Positions 1 to 9,171 of a DNA stretch of 64,000 bases are shown here, one piece after another; within the stretch, counting starts at the first letter, position 1, and each line of letters begins with the position of its first letter. The translations under genes and the position numbers were made by a program. This stretch comes from Zeaxanthinibacter enoshimensis (GTDB lineage Bacteria; Bacteroidota; Bacteroidia; Flavobacteriales; Flavobacteriaceae). Location: positions 1,054,001-1,118,000 of the forward strand of contig NZ_SNYI01000001.1 in NCBI RefSeq assembly GCF_004362865.1, given 5' to 3'. The notes beneath the pieces are model-generated. The model saw only the letters and a list, made by a program, of their open reading frames with translations, searched no databases and had not been told where the DNA came from.

Positions 1-741
1 TAAAACTTTATACAGGCTGTCATCATCGGGGTTGTCATTAAAATCGCCCATCCCTATAATTCCAGATCCCGGGTGTAGTCTTTTAAGGGAATCGATCATG
101 CGAACATTAAGTCGCGCCGCTTTCACCCGGTTCTCATTACTGCGGGCTTTCCCGCCACTGCGGGACGGCCAGTGATTAACCAGGAAATGTACCGCCTCCC
201 CCTTTAACCATCCGCCTACGATCAGCAGGTCCCTTGTGTAGTCGCGCTCACCCTCGAGGTCATGCAGGAGCAGTCGCCTGCTTTTAAAACTGCTCGGGAA
301 AAAGCTATCCTTGTTGTATAAAAGCGCAACGTCTATCCCGCGTTCGTCGGGGCTGTCGTTATGAATTATACCGTATTGCAACTCTTTCAATAAGGGATGG
401 GAGACGAGGTCGTTCAGCACCTTGTAATTTTCTACCTCGCAAAGCCCGATGATATCCGGGCCCTTTTTATTCAATATCCCTCCTATCCCGGAAATTACCG
501 TCGCAATTCGTTCTATTTTCAGTTGGTAACGCTGCATTGTCCACCTGTCCCTGCCGCCCGGGGTCCTGTCCATGTCCAGGATGCTGCTGTCCCTCGCGAT
601 GTCGAAAAGGTTTTCGACGTTGTAGAATGCAACAAGTACTTGCTCTCCCTTCACTGCCGTTCTGGTATTAACGGTTTGGGCAATAAGATACAGGGAGTTG
701 AAAGATGAGAACAGTATCCAAAGGCATAGTCGATATATCAT
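1..741 (-). CDS. secreted endonuclease/exonuclease/phosphatase family protein (3' end off window)
   Basis: Reading the minus strand from the ATG at 741 gives 247 open codons to the window edge, so the C-terminus is missing. Residues 1-21 are a signal peptide ending Ala-Gln, so the protein is exported. Marks of the metal-dependent EEP (DNase I-like) fold are visible: YNVENLFD at 40-47, the metal-ligand Glu in CEVEN (E102), the catalytic His in NHWPSRSGG (H190) and the Asp/Asn pair in MGDFND (233-236). Family members cut phosphodiester or phosphomonoester bonds in nucleic acids or other esters; the exact substrate cannot be read. It is divergent from a TonB receptor (106-bp gap) followed by a lamin-tail lipoprotein, which suggests a shared nutrient-acquisition locus. 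The surface nuclease role is inference. Confidence 0.88.
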   Translation of the reverse strand, partial: MIYRLCLWILFSSFNSLYLIAQTVNTRTAVKGEQVLVAFYNVENLFDIARDSSILDMDRTPGGRDRWTMQRYQLKIERIATVISGIGGILNKKGPDIIGLCEVENYKVLNDLVSHPLLKELQYGIIHNDSPDERGIDVALLYNKDSFFPSSFKSRRLLLHDLEGERDYTRDLLIVGGWLKGEAVHFLVNHWPSRSGGKARSNENRVKAARLNVRMIDSLKRLHPGSGIIGMGDFNDNPDDDSLYKVL

Positions 742-847
742 GCTTCAATTTATTTCCTGCCACTGCAAGTATGCTGCAGTGGAGCAATTTAAATTGGTCC
801 TGTTAAGAGAGATCACGTTGGGTTGATCTGCAAGATGAAGTTGTAAG

Positions 848-3577
848 ATGAGGGGGATAGTGTTATTGATATTTGTTGTGTCTTGCTGCGCTATCACCCA
901 TGGCCAGTCCGTCACGGTGACAGGCACTGTTTATGATCGTGAAAATGGTCTTCCCCTGAACGGGGTGGTGGTACAGGTGGATACGGATAGTGCGAGGGTG
1001 ATCACAGATCCCTCCGGCCATTTTGAAATCCGGACAGGGAAGGCCGGAAAGGCCTTGCTGAAATTGGAAAAGGAAGCGTATAGAATGCACCAGGTTCAAT
1101 TGGAATTGAAAGGCAAGGACATCCCGGTGCGAGATATATTCATGACATATTCGGGGACGCCCTGGGAAGTCTCCCTGCCACTACAGGAGAATGAGTTGTA
1201 TGATGAGGAAAGTGGCTGGGGAGACAGGGTGCTCCTGCAGGCCGGTCGTGACATTTACCTGAACCGGGCTGCTTTTGATTTCGGCCAAGTGTATTTCCGG
1301 CTGCGTGGATATGACGCTGCTGAAAACGAGGTCTTATTAAACGGGTTTCCCATGAACAGCCTGCTAAGCGGCCGGGCGGAGTGGGGTCTCTGGGGAGGCC
1401 TAAACGATGTGACCAGGAACCAGGATATCTCTTATGGCCTGGGGGCTTCGGAGCACACCCCGGGCGGAATGCTGGGTTCTGTACATATAGATACTGCTCC
1501 CGGTGGCCTGCGAATGGGAAGCAGGATCACGGGTAGTTTATCCAATCGCAGTTATGCTGGCAGGTTTATGCTAACCCATGTGGGAGGTGATACCGGGGAT
1601 GGATTCAGTTACGCCTTCTCGGCCTCCAGGCGCTGGGCCGGACAGGGTTATACCGAGGGCACGTCTTACGATGCCTATTCCCTGTTCTCATCCCTTGCCT
1701 ATCGTTGGGCCAATGTGCACCGGCTCCTTCTCAGCCTGACCCGTGCCTATAACAGGAGGGGCAGGTCTGCAGCAATTACCTCCGAAGTATTTGAACTGGC
1801 AGGCCGGGATTATAATCCATACTGGGGTTGGCAGGAGGGGAAGGTGCGGAATGCGAGGCAGAGGATATTGAAGGAACCGCTATTCCAGCTACAGTATAGG
1901 ATTGAAAAAGGCAAATTCCAGCTGCTGGCTGGCCTGGGTTATCAATGGGGTGAAAGATCGGATTCCCGGCTGGGCTATTACAACGCCCCCAATCCCGATC
2001 CGACCTACTACAGGTACCTTCCATCGTATTACCTGAATAGTCCGGCTTCCCCCAACCTGCTCAGCGCAGCACAGGCGGCAAAGGCTTTTTCCGCATCACC
2101 TCAATTCTTATGGGAATCGCTCTATACAGCAAACCAAAATCCCCTGCTAAATGGGAATGCTGCCTATCTCTTATCTGCTGACCGGGTACATACCCGGCTG
2201 GGTTCTGCCTATATAAGGGGAGACGTCGGGCTCCAAAATTTCCGGTTTTCCTGGGGAATTCCGATCCAGAACCTGCAAGCGAGGCATAGCGCCCGGTTGC
2301 TGGACCTGCTTGGGAGTGATCACCACCTGGACATTGACCCGTTCTCTGAAACCCGGAACGACCTGCAAGGGGAAGCAAGGAAAACCGAAGGGGATATCTT
2401 TGGATATGATTATTCTATCCTGGTAAAGCGATATAGGCCTTACCTGCAGTTGGAATACCGGAAGGCAGATATGTCTGCTTTTATTACAGGGTATTACGAA
2501 CTGACCCAAATGCAGCGCGAAGGGCATTTTGTCAATGAAAGATATCCTGACAACTCTGCCGGAATAGGAGAAAAGCTGCGCTTTCCTGCGACAGGTGTAA
2601 AGGCCGGGATTCGGTACGGTATCAACGGCAGGCACTGGCTGGATCTCAATGCGGCTGGTTTTCAAAAGGCTCCCCTCCCCCAAAACACCTATGTCAATCC
2701 CAGGGATCATCATTTGGTTGTTCCAGGGGCGGCAGTGGAGGAAAACAAAGGTGTTGAAATTAATTATCACCTCAGGTCTCCATCCTGGATGGGCCGGCTG
2801 ACCGCTTATTATACCAGGTTCCGTAACCGTTCTGATGTAAATTTCTTTTACGCAGACACCGGCCTGGGATCCGATTTCATCCAGGAGGTTATCACGGGGA
2901 TAGATTACTTGCATAAAGGGTTAGAGCTGGGGCTGGAACACGAGATCGTGGCAGATGTAACCCTATCAGTAGTTGGTGCGCTTGGGGACTTTCGCTACAG
3001 CCGGGATCCGGAAGTCTACCTCTTTTTTGACACCAGTGGAAAGCAGGAAGAGCTGATCAATACTGACGGCAGTGCTTACCTCGGATATGCCGGTTTGCAG
3101 GACTATCACCGGGCATCCGGGCCCCAGTCGGCTTTCTCCCTGGGCCTGCATTACAGGGACCCTGACTTCTGGTGGGTTGCTGTCAACGCCAATTACCTGG
3201 CCGGGGCCTACGCGTCCATCACCACCCTGGCAAGAACGAGGCAGTTTTTACTCGATCCTGACACCGGTCTTCCCCATCCCGGGGCAAATGATGCAGTAGC
3301 AGCCGGTTTGCTGAAGCAGGAACCTGTTCCTGATATCTACCTGCTCAATATCACCGGGGGGCGTTCCTGGAGATTCAAGCAGTATTATCTCAGCTTCTTC
3401 ATGAGTCTTTCCAACCTCTTTGACAGGGTTTACGCTACCGGGGGTTATGAACAGGGGCGGAATGCAAATTACGGGCAGTGGCTGAAGGATCACATCGGAG
3501 GCAACCCGTCATTTGGCACAAAGTTCTGGTATGGCCGGGGCCGGAACTTTTTCTTAAACCTGGCCGTCAGTTTTTAA
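848..3577 (+). CDS. TonB-dependent outer-membrane receptor with CarboxypepD_reg-like domain
   Basis: This 909-residue protein has a signal peptide (1-20, ending HGQ), a CarboxypepD_reg-like beta-sandwich at about 22-95 (VTGTVYDRENGLPLNGVVV), a plug domain and a long 22-strand-type barrel ending in Phe, as expected for BAM insertion. The plug is divergent, so this may be the carboxypeptidase-regulatory TonB type that often carries no SusD partner. No SusD gene is adjacent. It is followed 16 bp later by the lamin-tail lipoprotein at 3594, probably in one operon, and is divergent from the secreted EEP enzyme. Substrate unknown; nucleotides, phosphate esters or oligonucleotides are plausible from context only. 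Confidence 0.9.
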   Translation: MRGIVLLIFVVSCCAITHGQSVTVTGTVYDRENGLPLNGVVVQVDTDSARVITDPSGHFEIRTGKAGKALLKLEKEAYRMHQVQLELKGKDIPVRDIFMTYSGTPWEVSLPLQENELYDEESGWGDRVLLQAGRDIYLNRAAFDFGQVYFRLRGYDAAENEVLLNGFPMNSLLSGRAEWGLWGGLNDVTRNQDISYGLGASEHTPGGMLGSVHIDTAPGGLRMGSRITGSLSNRSYAGRFMLTHVGGDTGDGFSYAFSASRRWAGQGYTEGTSYDAYSLFSSLAYRWANVHRLLLSLTRAYNRRGRSAAITSEVFELAGRDYNPYWGWQEGKVRNARQRILKEPLFQLQYRIEKGKFQLLAGLGYQWGERSDSRLGYYNAPNPDPTYYRYLPSYYLNSPASPNLLSAAQAAKAFSASPQFLWESLYTANQNPLLNGNAAYLLSADRVHTRLGSAYIRGDVGLQNFRFSWGIPIQNLQARHSARLLDLLGSDHHLDIDPFSETRNDLQGEARKTEGDIFGYDYSILVKRYRPYLQLEYRKADMSAFITGYYELTQMQREGHFVNERYPDNSAGIGEKLRFPATGVKAGIRYGINGRHWLDLNAAGFQKAPLPQNTYVNPRDHHLVVPGAAVEENKGVEINYHLRSPSWMGRLTAYYTRFRNRSDVNFFYADTGLGSDFIQEVITGIDYLHKGLELGLEHEIVADVTLSVVGALGDFRYSRDPEVYLFFDTSGKQEELINTDGSAYLGYAGLQDYHRASGPQSAFSLGLHYRDPDFWWVAVNANYLAGAYASITTLARTRQFLLDPDTGLPHPGANDAVAAGLLKQEPVPDIYLLNITGGRSWRFKQYYLSFFMSLSNLFDRVYATGGYEQGRNANYGQWLKDHIGGNPSFGTKFWYGRGRNFFLNLAVSF

Positions 3578-3593
3578 TTTAAATCGTGAAATT

Positions 3594-5003
3594 ATGAAAA
3601 GTATGATGCGCCGATTATTTGGCTTAATTACCCTTCTGCTTATCTCTTCCTGTGTAAGTGATTTTTTGTCCGGCGGGGGAGAAGGAGAATGCAATGGAAT
3701 ACCGGAACCTAACCTGCTCATGAGTGAGCTGGTTTCACTGTATGAAGGTACGACCGTCGAGATAACCGAAGATTGGGTTATTGAGGGTTATGTGATCTCT
3801 TCTGACGAGGCTGGAAATTTCTTTGGGAGCCTGCATTTCCAGGACCATCCTTCCGAGCCCAGCTATGGCTTGCAGTTAGAGATCGATCTGCCAAAATCTT
3901 ATCTCTGGTATCCTCCCGGGACCAGGATATTGGTAAAGCTCAATGGGTTGTACCTCGGGAAGCGAAAAGGTGTCCTGATGTTAGGAGGTGCCTTCCCGTC
4001 TTTTGGAAACCTGAGTGTAGGCCGGTTGCCGGCCAGGATGGTTCCGGAACATATAATTGCCGCTTGTGAGGAACCGGTTGAATTGCAGCCGGTAGAGACC
4101 GGTATTGCCGGTCTGGGTGAGATTCCGGTCAATACCCTGGTCCATGTTCAGGGGGTACAGCTGATCGAAGAAGAGAATGGGGAGCCCTTTGCCCTGCCCG
4201 AAACAGATACAGCCAGAAACCTGGAAGACTGTAATGGGGACCAATTGATCTTACAGAACAGCGGTTATGCCGACTTTGCAGCTACAGCACTCCCTTCCGG
4301 TAAGGGAGGTATAACGGCGGTCCATACCCAGGACAATAATAGATCCCTGCTTCGGATACGAAATCTGGAGGATATAGCTATGGAAGGAGATCGCTGCCTG
4401 GATGGTTATGTACCGGGGGAGACAGAATCCGGGGACGAACAGCAGGATGAGAATGAAGGAACAGGAGATACCAATGCCATCCTTATTACCGAATTGGCAG
4501 ATCCCGATAATAACCCTGATGCCAGGTTCCTGGAATTGTACAATGCGGGAGACCAGGCGGTATCCCTGGAAGGATGGATATTACGGCGCTATACCAATGC
4601 CAATACAGAAGCAGGGGCTGTAACCGACCTTTCGGGTTTTACAATTCAGTCCGGGGGATTCTTACTGCTCTCCCCGGATGCAGTTACATTCGCTGCAATC
4701 TACGGGATTAATGCAGACCTGGAGGTCGCTGCCAACAGCGCGGCAGATTCTAACGGGGATGACAATATGGAACTGGTGAATGCCGAAGGGGAGATCGTCG
4801 ACAGTTTTGGCCGGGTGGGAGAAGATGGTTCGGGAACCGATCACGAGTTTGAGGACGGCAGGGCAGTACGCCTTGCCTCAGTAACCCGGGGAAGTGCTGT
4901 TTTTAACCCGGGGGAATGGGAAATATATAATGATACCGGGGCAGCAGGTACCATCAACCAGCCTCAGCAGGCGCCGGGGGATTTTAGTCCTGGAATACGC
5001 TGA
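3594..5003 (+). CDS. DUF5689 / lamin-tail-domain surface lipoprotein
   Basis: The 469-residue product starts with a lipoprotein signal whose lipobox ISSC places the lipidated Cys at residue 20. Residues about 35-250 resemble DUF5689, an OB-fold-like region common in Bacteroidota surface proteins. An acidic linker (about 265-285) leads to a lamin-tail (LTD) beta-sandwich at about 290-440, recognisable from ILITELADPDNNPDARFLEL and the later FGRVGEDGSG. LTD domains occur in secreted bacterial proteins, often beside nucleases. It is probably co-transcribed with the TonB receptor upstream. I infer a surface substrate-binding partner for that receptor. Its stop is 2 bp from the stop of the opposing receiver gene. 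Confidence 0.8.
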   Translation: MKSMMRRLFGLITLLLISSCVSDFLSGGGEGECNGIPEPNLLMSELVSLYEGTTVEITEDWVIEGYVISSDEAGNFFGSLHFQDHPSEPSYGLQLEIDLPKSYLWYPPGTRILVKLNGLYLGKRKGVLMLGGAFPSFGNLSVGRLPARMVPEHIIAACEEPVELQPVETGIAGLGEIPVNTLVHVQGVQLIEEENGEPFALPETDTARNLEDCNGDQLILQNSGYADFAATALPSGKGGITAVHTQDNNRSLLRIRNLEDIAMEGDRCLDGYVPGETESGDEQQDENEGTGDTNAILITELADPDNNPDARFLELYNAGDQAVSLEGWILRRYTNANTEAGAVTDLSGFTIQSGGFLLLSPDAVTFAAIYGINADLEVAANSAADSNGDDNMELVNAEGEIVDSFGRVGEDGSGTDHEFEDGRAVRLASVTRGSAVFNPGEWEIYNDTGAAGTINQPQQAPGDFSPGIR

Positions 5004-5005
5004 AC

Positions 5006-5413
5006 TTAATAATCATGGAGGACTTCCATGACTGTTGAAAGATCTTTTGGCGTAACGGGTTTCAGGATATAATTGTGAACGATCTCGTAATCCTTTACAC
5101 GTTCAAGGTCGCGTGGGTCTATTGAAGAACTGATAATATATATGATCAGGTGTTCTATCTTGGGATGGGTGATCTTCGTGAGTTCTTCCAGGAACTCCCA
5201 ACCATTCATTATCGGCATATTCAGGTCGAGGAAAATGACTGAAGGGAAGTTCTCATCAGCATCTAAAATGGATGACAACCCGTCGAGGGCTTGTTGTCCA
5301 TTCTGGTATACGAGAACTTCATCGCAGAAATTCACTTCTTTCATGATCCTTTTGGTGCCGTAGATAAAGATCGGATCATCATCGATAATACAGCTGGTGC
5401 GTATCTTTTTCAC
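5006..5413 (-). CDS. single-domain response regulator (CheY-like receiver)
   Basis: A 135-residue stand-alone REC domain. The acidic pocket is D11-D13 (IIDDDP), the phosphoacceptor is D63 in FLDLNMP and the switch lysine is K118 in ILKPVTP, so it should be phosphorylatable. There is no output domain, so it acts through protein partners or as a phosphate shuttle. It starts at GTG (5413), 10 bp after the stop of the PAS histidine kinase, so the two form an operon and a likely cognate pair. PAS kinase plus lone REC is a common Bacteroidota arrangement. Confidence 0.93.
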   Translation of the reverse strand: MKKIRTSCIIDDDPIFIYGTKRIMKEVNFCDEVLVYQNGQQALDGLSSILDADENFPSVIFLDLNMPIMNGWEFLEELTKITHPKIEHLIIYIISSSIDPRDLERVKDYEIVHNYILKPVTPKDLSTVMEVLHDY

Positions 5414-5423
5414 TTTGTGCTTT

Positions 5424-7625
5424 TTAATATCCTTCGTTCAGGGTAATAATGAATGTGGTCCCTACGTCCACCTTGCTCTCAACAGATATAGTGCCGTTCA
5501 TGGCTTCTATCTGGTTCTTGGTAATAAACAAGCCGATCCCCTTTGCGTCCTTATGACTGTGGAAGGTCTTGTACATCCCAAAGATCTTATTCCTGTGCCG
5601 GTCAAGGTCTATTCCCTGCCCGTTATCGCCAAAACGGATAATAATTCGCCCGTTGCGTTTGGCAGAGGTTATGGTGATCATTGGAGTGCGATCGGGGGAG
5701 CGGTATTTGATCGCGTTAGTAAAAAGATTCAGGAGGATACTATCTAAATATGCGGGGACCACGTTTACAAAGTGGGATCTCGCTATTTTAATATGACAGG
5801 AGGTATTATTTGCCTTAAGGAGGGCATTCACATTCTTTTCCACAGCGGTAACGGCACTCAGAAGGCTTACGCTGGTCATTTTTTCAAGGGCCCCGGTCTT
5901 CACCTGTACTACTTCATTGAGGTGCTGTACCGTTTCGTTCAGGCTTTCTGAAGCATTCTTCATCATCTGGATGATGTTCTTCTGTTCAGAAGGATCTGTT
6001 TCCCCGTCGAGGAAAGTGGTTAGCATAGACATATTAGTGGCATGCGACCTCAAGTTATGGGAAACGATATGTGCAAAATTCAGCAGGCTTTCGTTCTGGT
6101 CCTTGGTTACGTTGACCAGGGTCTTTAATCGTTTTTCCGCGGCGATACGAGAAGAGATATCCATGATCTGGGAAATGAAGTGGGTAAGTTTCCCCTGTAT
6201 GTCTTTCACGGCGGTTACGGTAAGGATAACATGGACCAGGTGGCCATCCTTATGGTAATAACGTTTCTCTATCTGGTATGAATCCCTTTTGCCTTTGATG
6301 ACCTGTTGCAGGAGATCAAGGTCTTTATTCAGGTCATCCGGATGGGTGATATCCTGGAAGGTGAGCTTCATCAGTTCACTCCGGGAATAACCAATACTTT
6401 TACAGAGGCTGTCATTCACCTTCTTCCATCTACCGTCAAGACCTACAAATGCCATTCCTACAGCCGATTGCTCAAAGGTGCCGGTAAAGGATTCTTCGCT
6501 CCTGGCGAGTTCTAACTGGGCTTTTTTAAGTTCTGTTATATCCCAGTTGGTTCCGATCATCTTAAGGGCATTGCCCTTTTTATCACGCTGGGTCTCGGCC
6601 ATGGCCCGGATATAACGGGTTTCCCCGTTGGGCCAGACTACCCTGAATTCCGTATCAAATGGTTTTTCTCCGCTGATGGCCATCTGTATTTCCTCGTCTC
6701 CTCTTTCCTTATCCTCTGGGTGTACAGCTGCCTGCCAGGCCTCGTAAACACCACTGAAATCCTCCTGGCGTATACCGTATAGCCTGTACATATTAGCATC
6801 CCAGACTAGTATATTCTGGACTATATCGTAATCCCAGATTCCTACCTGGGCCGCTCTGGTAGCGATCTCCAGCCGTTCTGAAATTATAGAGTTCTCTTCA
6901 GAAACTCTTTTTTGAATATCGATATCCTGGAAGGTACCATACAGCCTGACACATTTATTATTGAGAAACTCGGGTTGGCCTTTGGCACGCACCCATTTTT
7001 CATTCCCTTTAGCCGTAATGATCCGGAGCTCCACATCCCAGGGCTTCCCGCTCTCAATGGCCCGTTTGACCATCTTGGTAATCGTCTCACGATCCTCACC
7101 TTCTTTGTAGAAGTTTATACCCGTTGCCAGGTCAGATTCAAAGTCCGCAGGGACTTCGTGGATCTCCTTGGTGATCTTACTCCAGAAAATGCTGTTGTTG
7201 ACCAGGTCAACCTCCCAGCCCCCGACATTGGCCACCTTCTGCGACATCCGCAGCAACTCCATTTCACGTTGAGCAGAAGTCAGGGACTCAAGGACCAGGA
7301 CAACACCCCCTGCATCGCCCTCAGGATCAGACCAGGGGCTAATATTCCATTTTAACCAGTAAATGCTGCCGTCTGCCCTGACAAAGCGTTCCCCCTCATT
7401 GACTTCCGTCTTATTTTTGCTGAGGCTGTTTTTTATTGCATCTATGAGCTTACCCGGGATTTCCGGGGATATCTCGCGGAGGGTTTTTCCTTCTGTTTCA
7501 CCGGGGGTAAGCCCATAACTTTCGTCAAAAGACCGGGAATTCGCAAGAATTCTCAGGTCCTGGTCCAGGGAAACCATTGGTACGGGGGAGTGCTTTATGA
7601 AGTTAAGCGTCTGGATATTTTGCAA
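5424..7625 (-). CDS. multi-PAS hybrid-type sensor histidine kinase
   Basis: The 733-residue kinase lacks a signal peptide or clear membrane segment, so it is probably cytoplasmic. Four PAS/PAC units are visible: about 10-118, 122-240, 250-368 and 375-495 (for instance the PAC-like THFISQIMDISSR end). The dimerisation/phosphoacceptor helix contains H523 in VSHNLRSH. The ATPase has N637 (N box), DNGQGID (667-673) and the G-box GIGLF (696-700). PAS domains usually sense light, redox state or small ligands; no cofactor residue is evident. The start is TTG at 7625, kept because residues 2-16 complete the first PAS helix; the next Met is at 7577. The receiver gene follows directly. Confidence 0.93.
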   Translation of the reverse strand: MQNIQTLNFIKHSPVPMVSLDQDLRILANSRSFDESYGLTPGETEGKTLREISPEIPGKLIDAIKNSLSKNKTEVNEGERFVRADGSIYWLKWNISPWSDPEGDAGGVVLVLESLTSAQREMELLRMSQKVANVGGWEVDLVNNSIFWSKITKEIHEVPADFESDLATGINFYKEGEDRETITKMVKRAIESGKPWDVELRIITAKGNEKWVRAKGQPEFLNNKCVRLYGTFQDIDIQKRVSEENSIISERLEIATRAAQVGIWDYDIVQNILVWDANMYRLYGIRQEDFSGVYEAWQAAVHPEDKERGDEEIQMAISGEKPFDTEFRVVWPNGETRYIRAMAETQRDKKGNALKMIGTNWDITELKKAQLELARSEESFTGTFEQSAVGMAFVGLDGRWKKVNDSLCKSIGYSRSELMKLTFQDITHPDDLNKDLDLLQQVIKGKRDSYQIEKRYYHKDGHLVHVILTVTAVKDIQGKLTHFISQIMDISSRIAAEKRLKTLVNVTKDQNESLLNFAHIVSHNLRSHATNMSMLTTFLDGETDPSEQKNIIQMMKNASESLNETVQHLNEVVQVKTGALEKMTSVSLLSAVTAVEKNVNALLKANNTSCHIKIARSHFVNVVPAYLDSILLNLFTNAIKYRSPDRTPMITITSAKRNGRIIIRFGDNGQGIDLDRHRNKIFGMYKTFHSHKDAKGIGLFITKNQIEAMNGTISVESKVDVGTTFIITLNEGY

Positions 7626-7923
7626 AAGGATCAGTGTTTGTGGTTATTAACTCCAACGCTAAGTTAATACATAAAGTATTAGTGTAAGGCTTTACTCACG
7701 GGATTTTTGGCAGGTTTTCTCAATTTTGTAAGTCGGATTCTGCAGGTATTCAGGTAATTAGTATTTCTCAACGGAGTAAACTGGATTTTTAGCAACATCC
7801 GTACGGATATTGTCATAAAGTACATACATCCTATGGTGTTAAAGGCGGACTGATATTTTCCGATTCCGGTAAGATGTTCTTATCAGGGAGGGTTCTTATC
7901 TTTACAGGAAGATAATCTTGTGT
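7626..7923. other. non-coding stretch between kinase and ankyrin gene
   Basis: About 300 bp of AT-rich sequence lies between divergent genes with no supported ORF. It holds an inverted repeat TAATAC-ATAAA-GTATTA at 7665-7681, a possible operator for the kinase promoter. At 7897-7904 is TATCTTTA, a 7-of-8 match to the Bacteroidota -7 box TAnnTTTG for the ankyrin gene. Nothing else was recognised. Confidence 0.45.
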
Positions 7924-8391
7924 ATGGAACAATTTTTTAACGAGATACGGATTGGTAATAAGGAGGCTGTCAGCAGCATGCTCAGCAAGGATCCAAACCT
8001 GGTAAATGCCCGTGACCAGAGAGGCTCAACCCCACTGATACTCGCTGCTTACTATGATCATGCCGGCATAGTTTCAGAATTGCTGGACTACAATGCCCCG
8101 ATAGATGAGAAAGATGCAGCCGGGAATACCGCACTGATGGGGGTCTGTTTTAAAGGCTTTAAAAAAATTGCCGAGCAACTGATCGCGGCAGGGGCAGATG
8201 TAAACGCTACCAATGCGATGGGGGGCAATTGCCTCATTTTTGCTATTACCTTTAAACATGTGGATATTGCTAAGTTGCTAATAGATCACGGTGCCGATAC
8301 CAAAGCCAAAGATGCCAGGGGCAATACTGCCCTGGACCATGCACGCATGCAGGATGTGAAACCCCTTATAGAATTGCTTGAAAATCACTAG
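7924..8391 (+). CDS. small cytoplasmic ankyrin-repeat protein
   Basis: The 155-residue product is built almost entirely of ankyrin repeats, about four to five units, with the characteristic phrases GSTPLILAAYYDH, GNTALMGVCFKG, GGNCLIFAITFKH and GNTALDHARM spaced by about 33 residues. There is no signal peptide. Such proteins bind other proteins. An upstream in-frame TTG at 7918 is possible, but the ATG at 7924 is the better start. It lies 3 bp before the omega-amidase gene, so the two are almost certainly co-transcribed; a functional link is not known. Confidence 0.88.
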   Translation: MEQFFNEIRIGNKEAVSSMLSKDPNLVNARDQRGSTPLILAAYYDHAGIVSELLDYNAPIDEKDAAGNTALMGVCFKGFKKIAEQLIAAGADVNATNAMGGNCLIFAITFKHVDIAKLLIDHGADTKAKDARGNTALDHARMQDVKPLIELLENH

Positions 8392-8394
8392 AAT

Positions 8395-9171
8395 ATGGCT
8401 GACAAACTGAACGTAGCACTTGTACAGACTCCACTCGTATGGGAAGACCCGGCAGCCAACAGGAATGTCCTTGAGAATTTCATCCGCGGAATTCGGGAAA
8501 ATACCGACCTGGTCATCCTGCCGGAAATGTTCACTACGGCATTTACGATGACCCCCCAGCACATTGCCAAAGAGGAGGGTCCGGCGACGATCAATTGGAT
8601 GCAGGACCTGGGCGGGGAACTGAACCTGGCAATAACGGGGAGTATTGTATTCCAGGACGGGGATAATTTTTATAACCGGCTTTGTTTTGTAACGCCGGAC
8701 GGATCGGTTCACACCTATGATAAAAGGCACACCTTCACCCTGGCAGGGGAAGACAAGGTGTACCAGGCCGGCAGGGAAAGACTAATCGTGTCATTCAAAG
8801 GTTTCCGGATATGTCCCCTGGTGTGTTATGATCTCCGCTTTCCGGTCTGGAGCAGGAATACCGAGAATTATGACCTGTTGATCTACGTGGCCAACTGGCC
8901 GGCTCCCCGAGTTGCAGCATGGGACATTCTTTTAAAAGCCAGGGCGGTAGAGAATATGTCGTACTGCATAGGAGTTAACAGGATCGGGACTGACCATACC
9001 GGGCACGAGTATGCCGGTCATTCGGCAGTATATGATGCCCTGGGAAGTACGATTGCCTATTCGGAAGAAGAGACTGTGCTTTACGCTACGCTGGAGAAAG
9101 AAAAGTTAGATGAAGTGCGGGGAAAACTGAAATTCCTGCAAGACAGGGATGCCTTTACCCTCCAACCGTAA
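8395..9171 (+). CDS. nitrilase-superfamily omega-amidase (YafV/NIT2-like)
   Basis: The 258-residue length fits the C-N hydrolase family. The catalytic triad is visible as E44 (LPEMF), K110 (YDKRHTF) and C144 (LVCYDLRFP). The sequence type MTPQ...NWMQ with WPAPR and VNRIGTDH is that of bacterial YafV and eukaryotic NIT2 omega-amidases. These hydrolyse alpha-ketoglutaramate or alpha-ketosuccinamate to the keto acid and ammonia, a metabolite-repair step after glutamine transamination. It is the second gene of an operon with the ankyrin protein. Its last 17 bp overlap the end of the opposing lipoprotein gene (9155-9171). Confidence 0.9.
   Translation: MADKLNVALVQTPLVWEDPAANRNVLENFIRGIRENTDLVILPEMFTTAFTMTPQHIAKEEGPATINWMQDLGGELNLAITGSIVFQDGDNFYNRLCFVTPDGSVHTYDKRHTFTLAGEDKVYQAGRERLIVSFKGFRICPLVCYDLRFPVWSRNTENYDLLIYVANWPAPRVAAWDILLKARAVENMSYCIGVNRIGTDHTGHEYAGHSAVYDALGSTIAYSEEETVLYATLEKEKLDEVRGKLKFLQDRDAFTLQP

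Noticed and set aside
2171-2914. 247-codon frame antisense to the first TonB receptor
   Set aside because: It lies wholly within a clear receptor gene on the other strand; its composition follows from the codon bias of the real gene.
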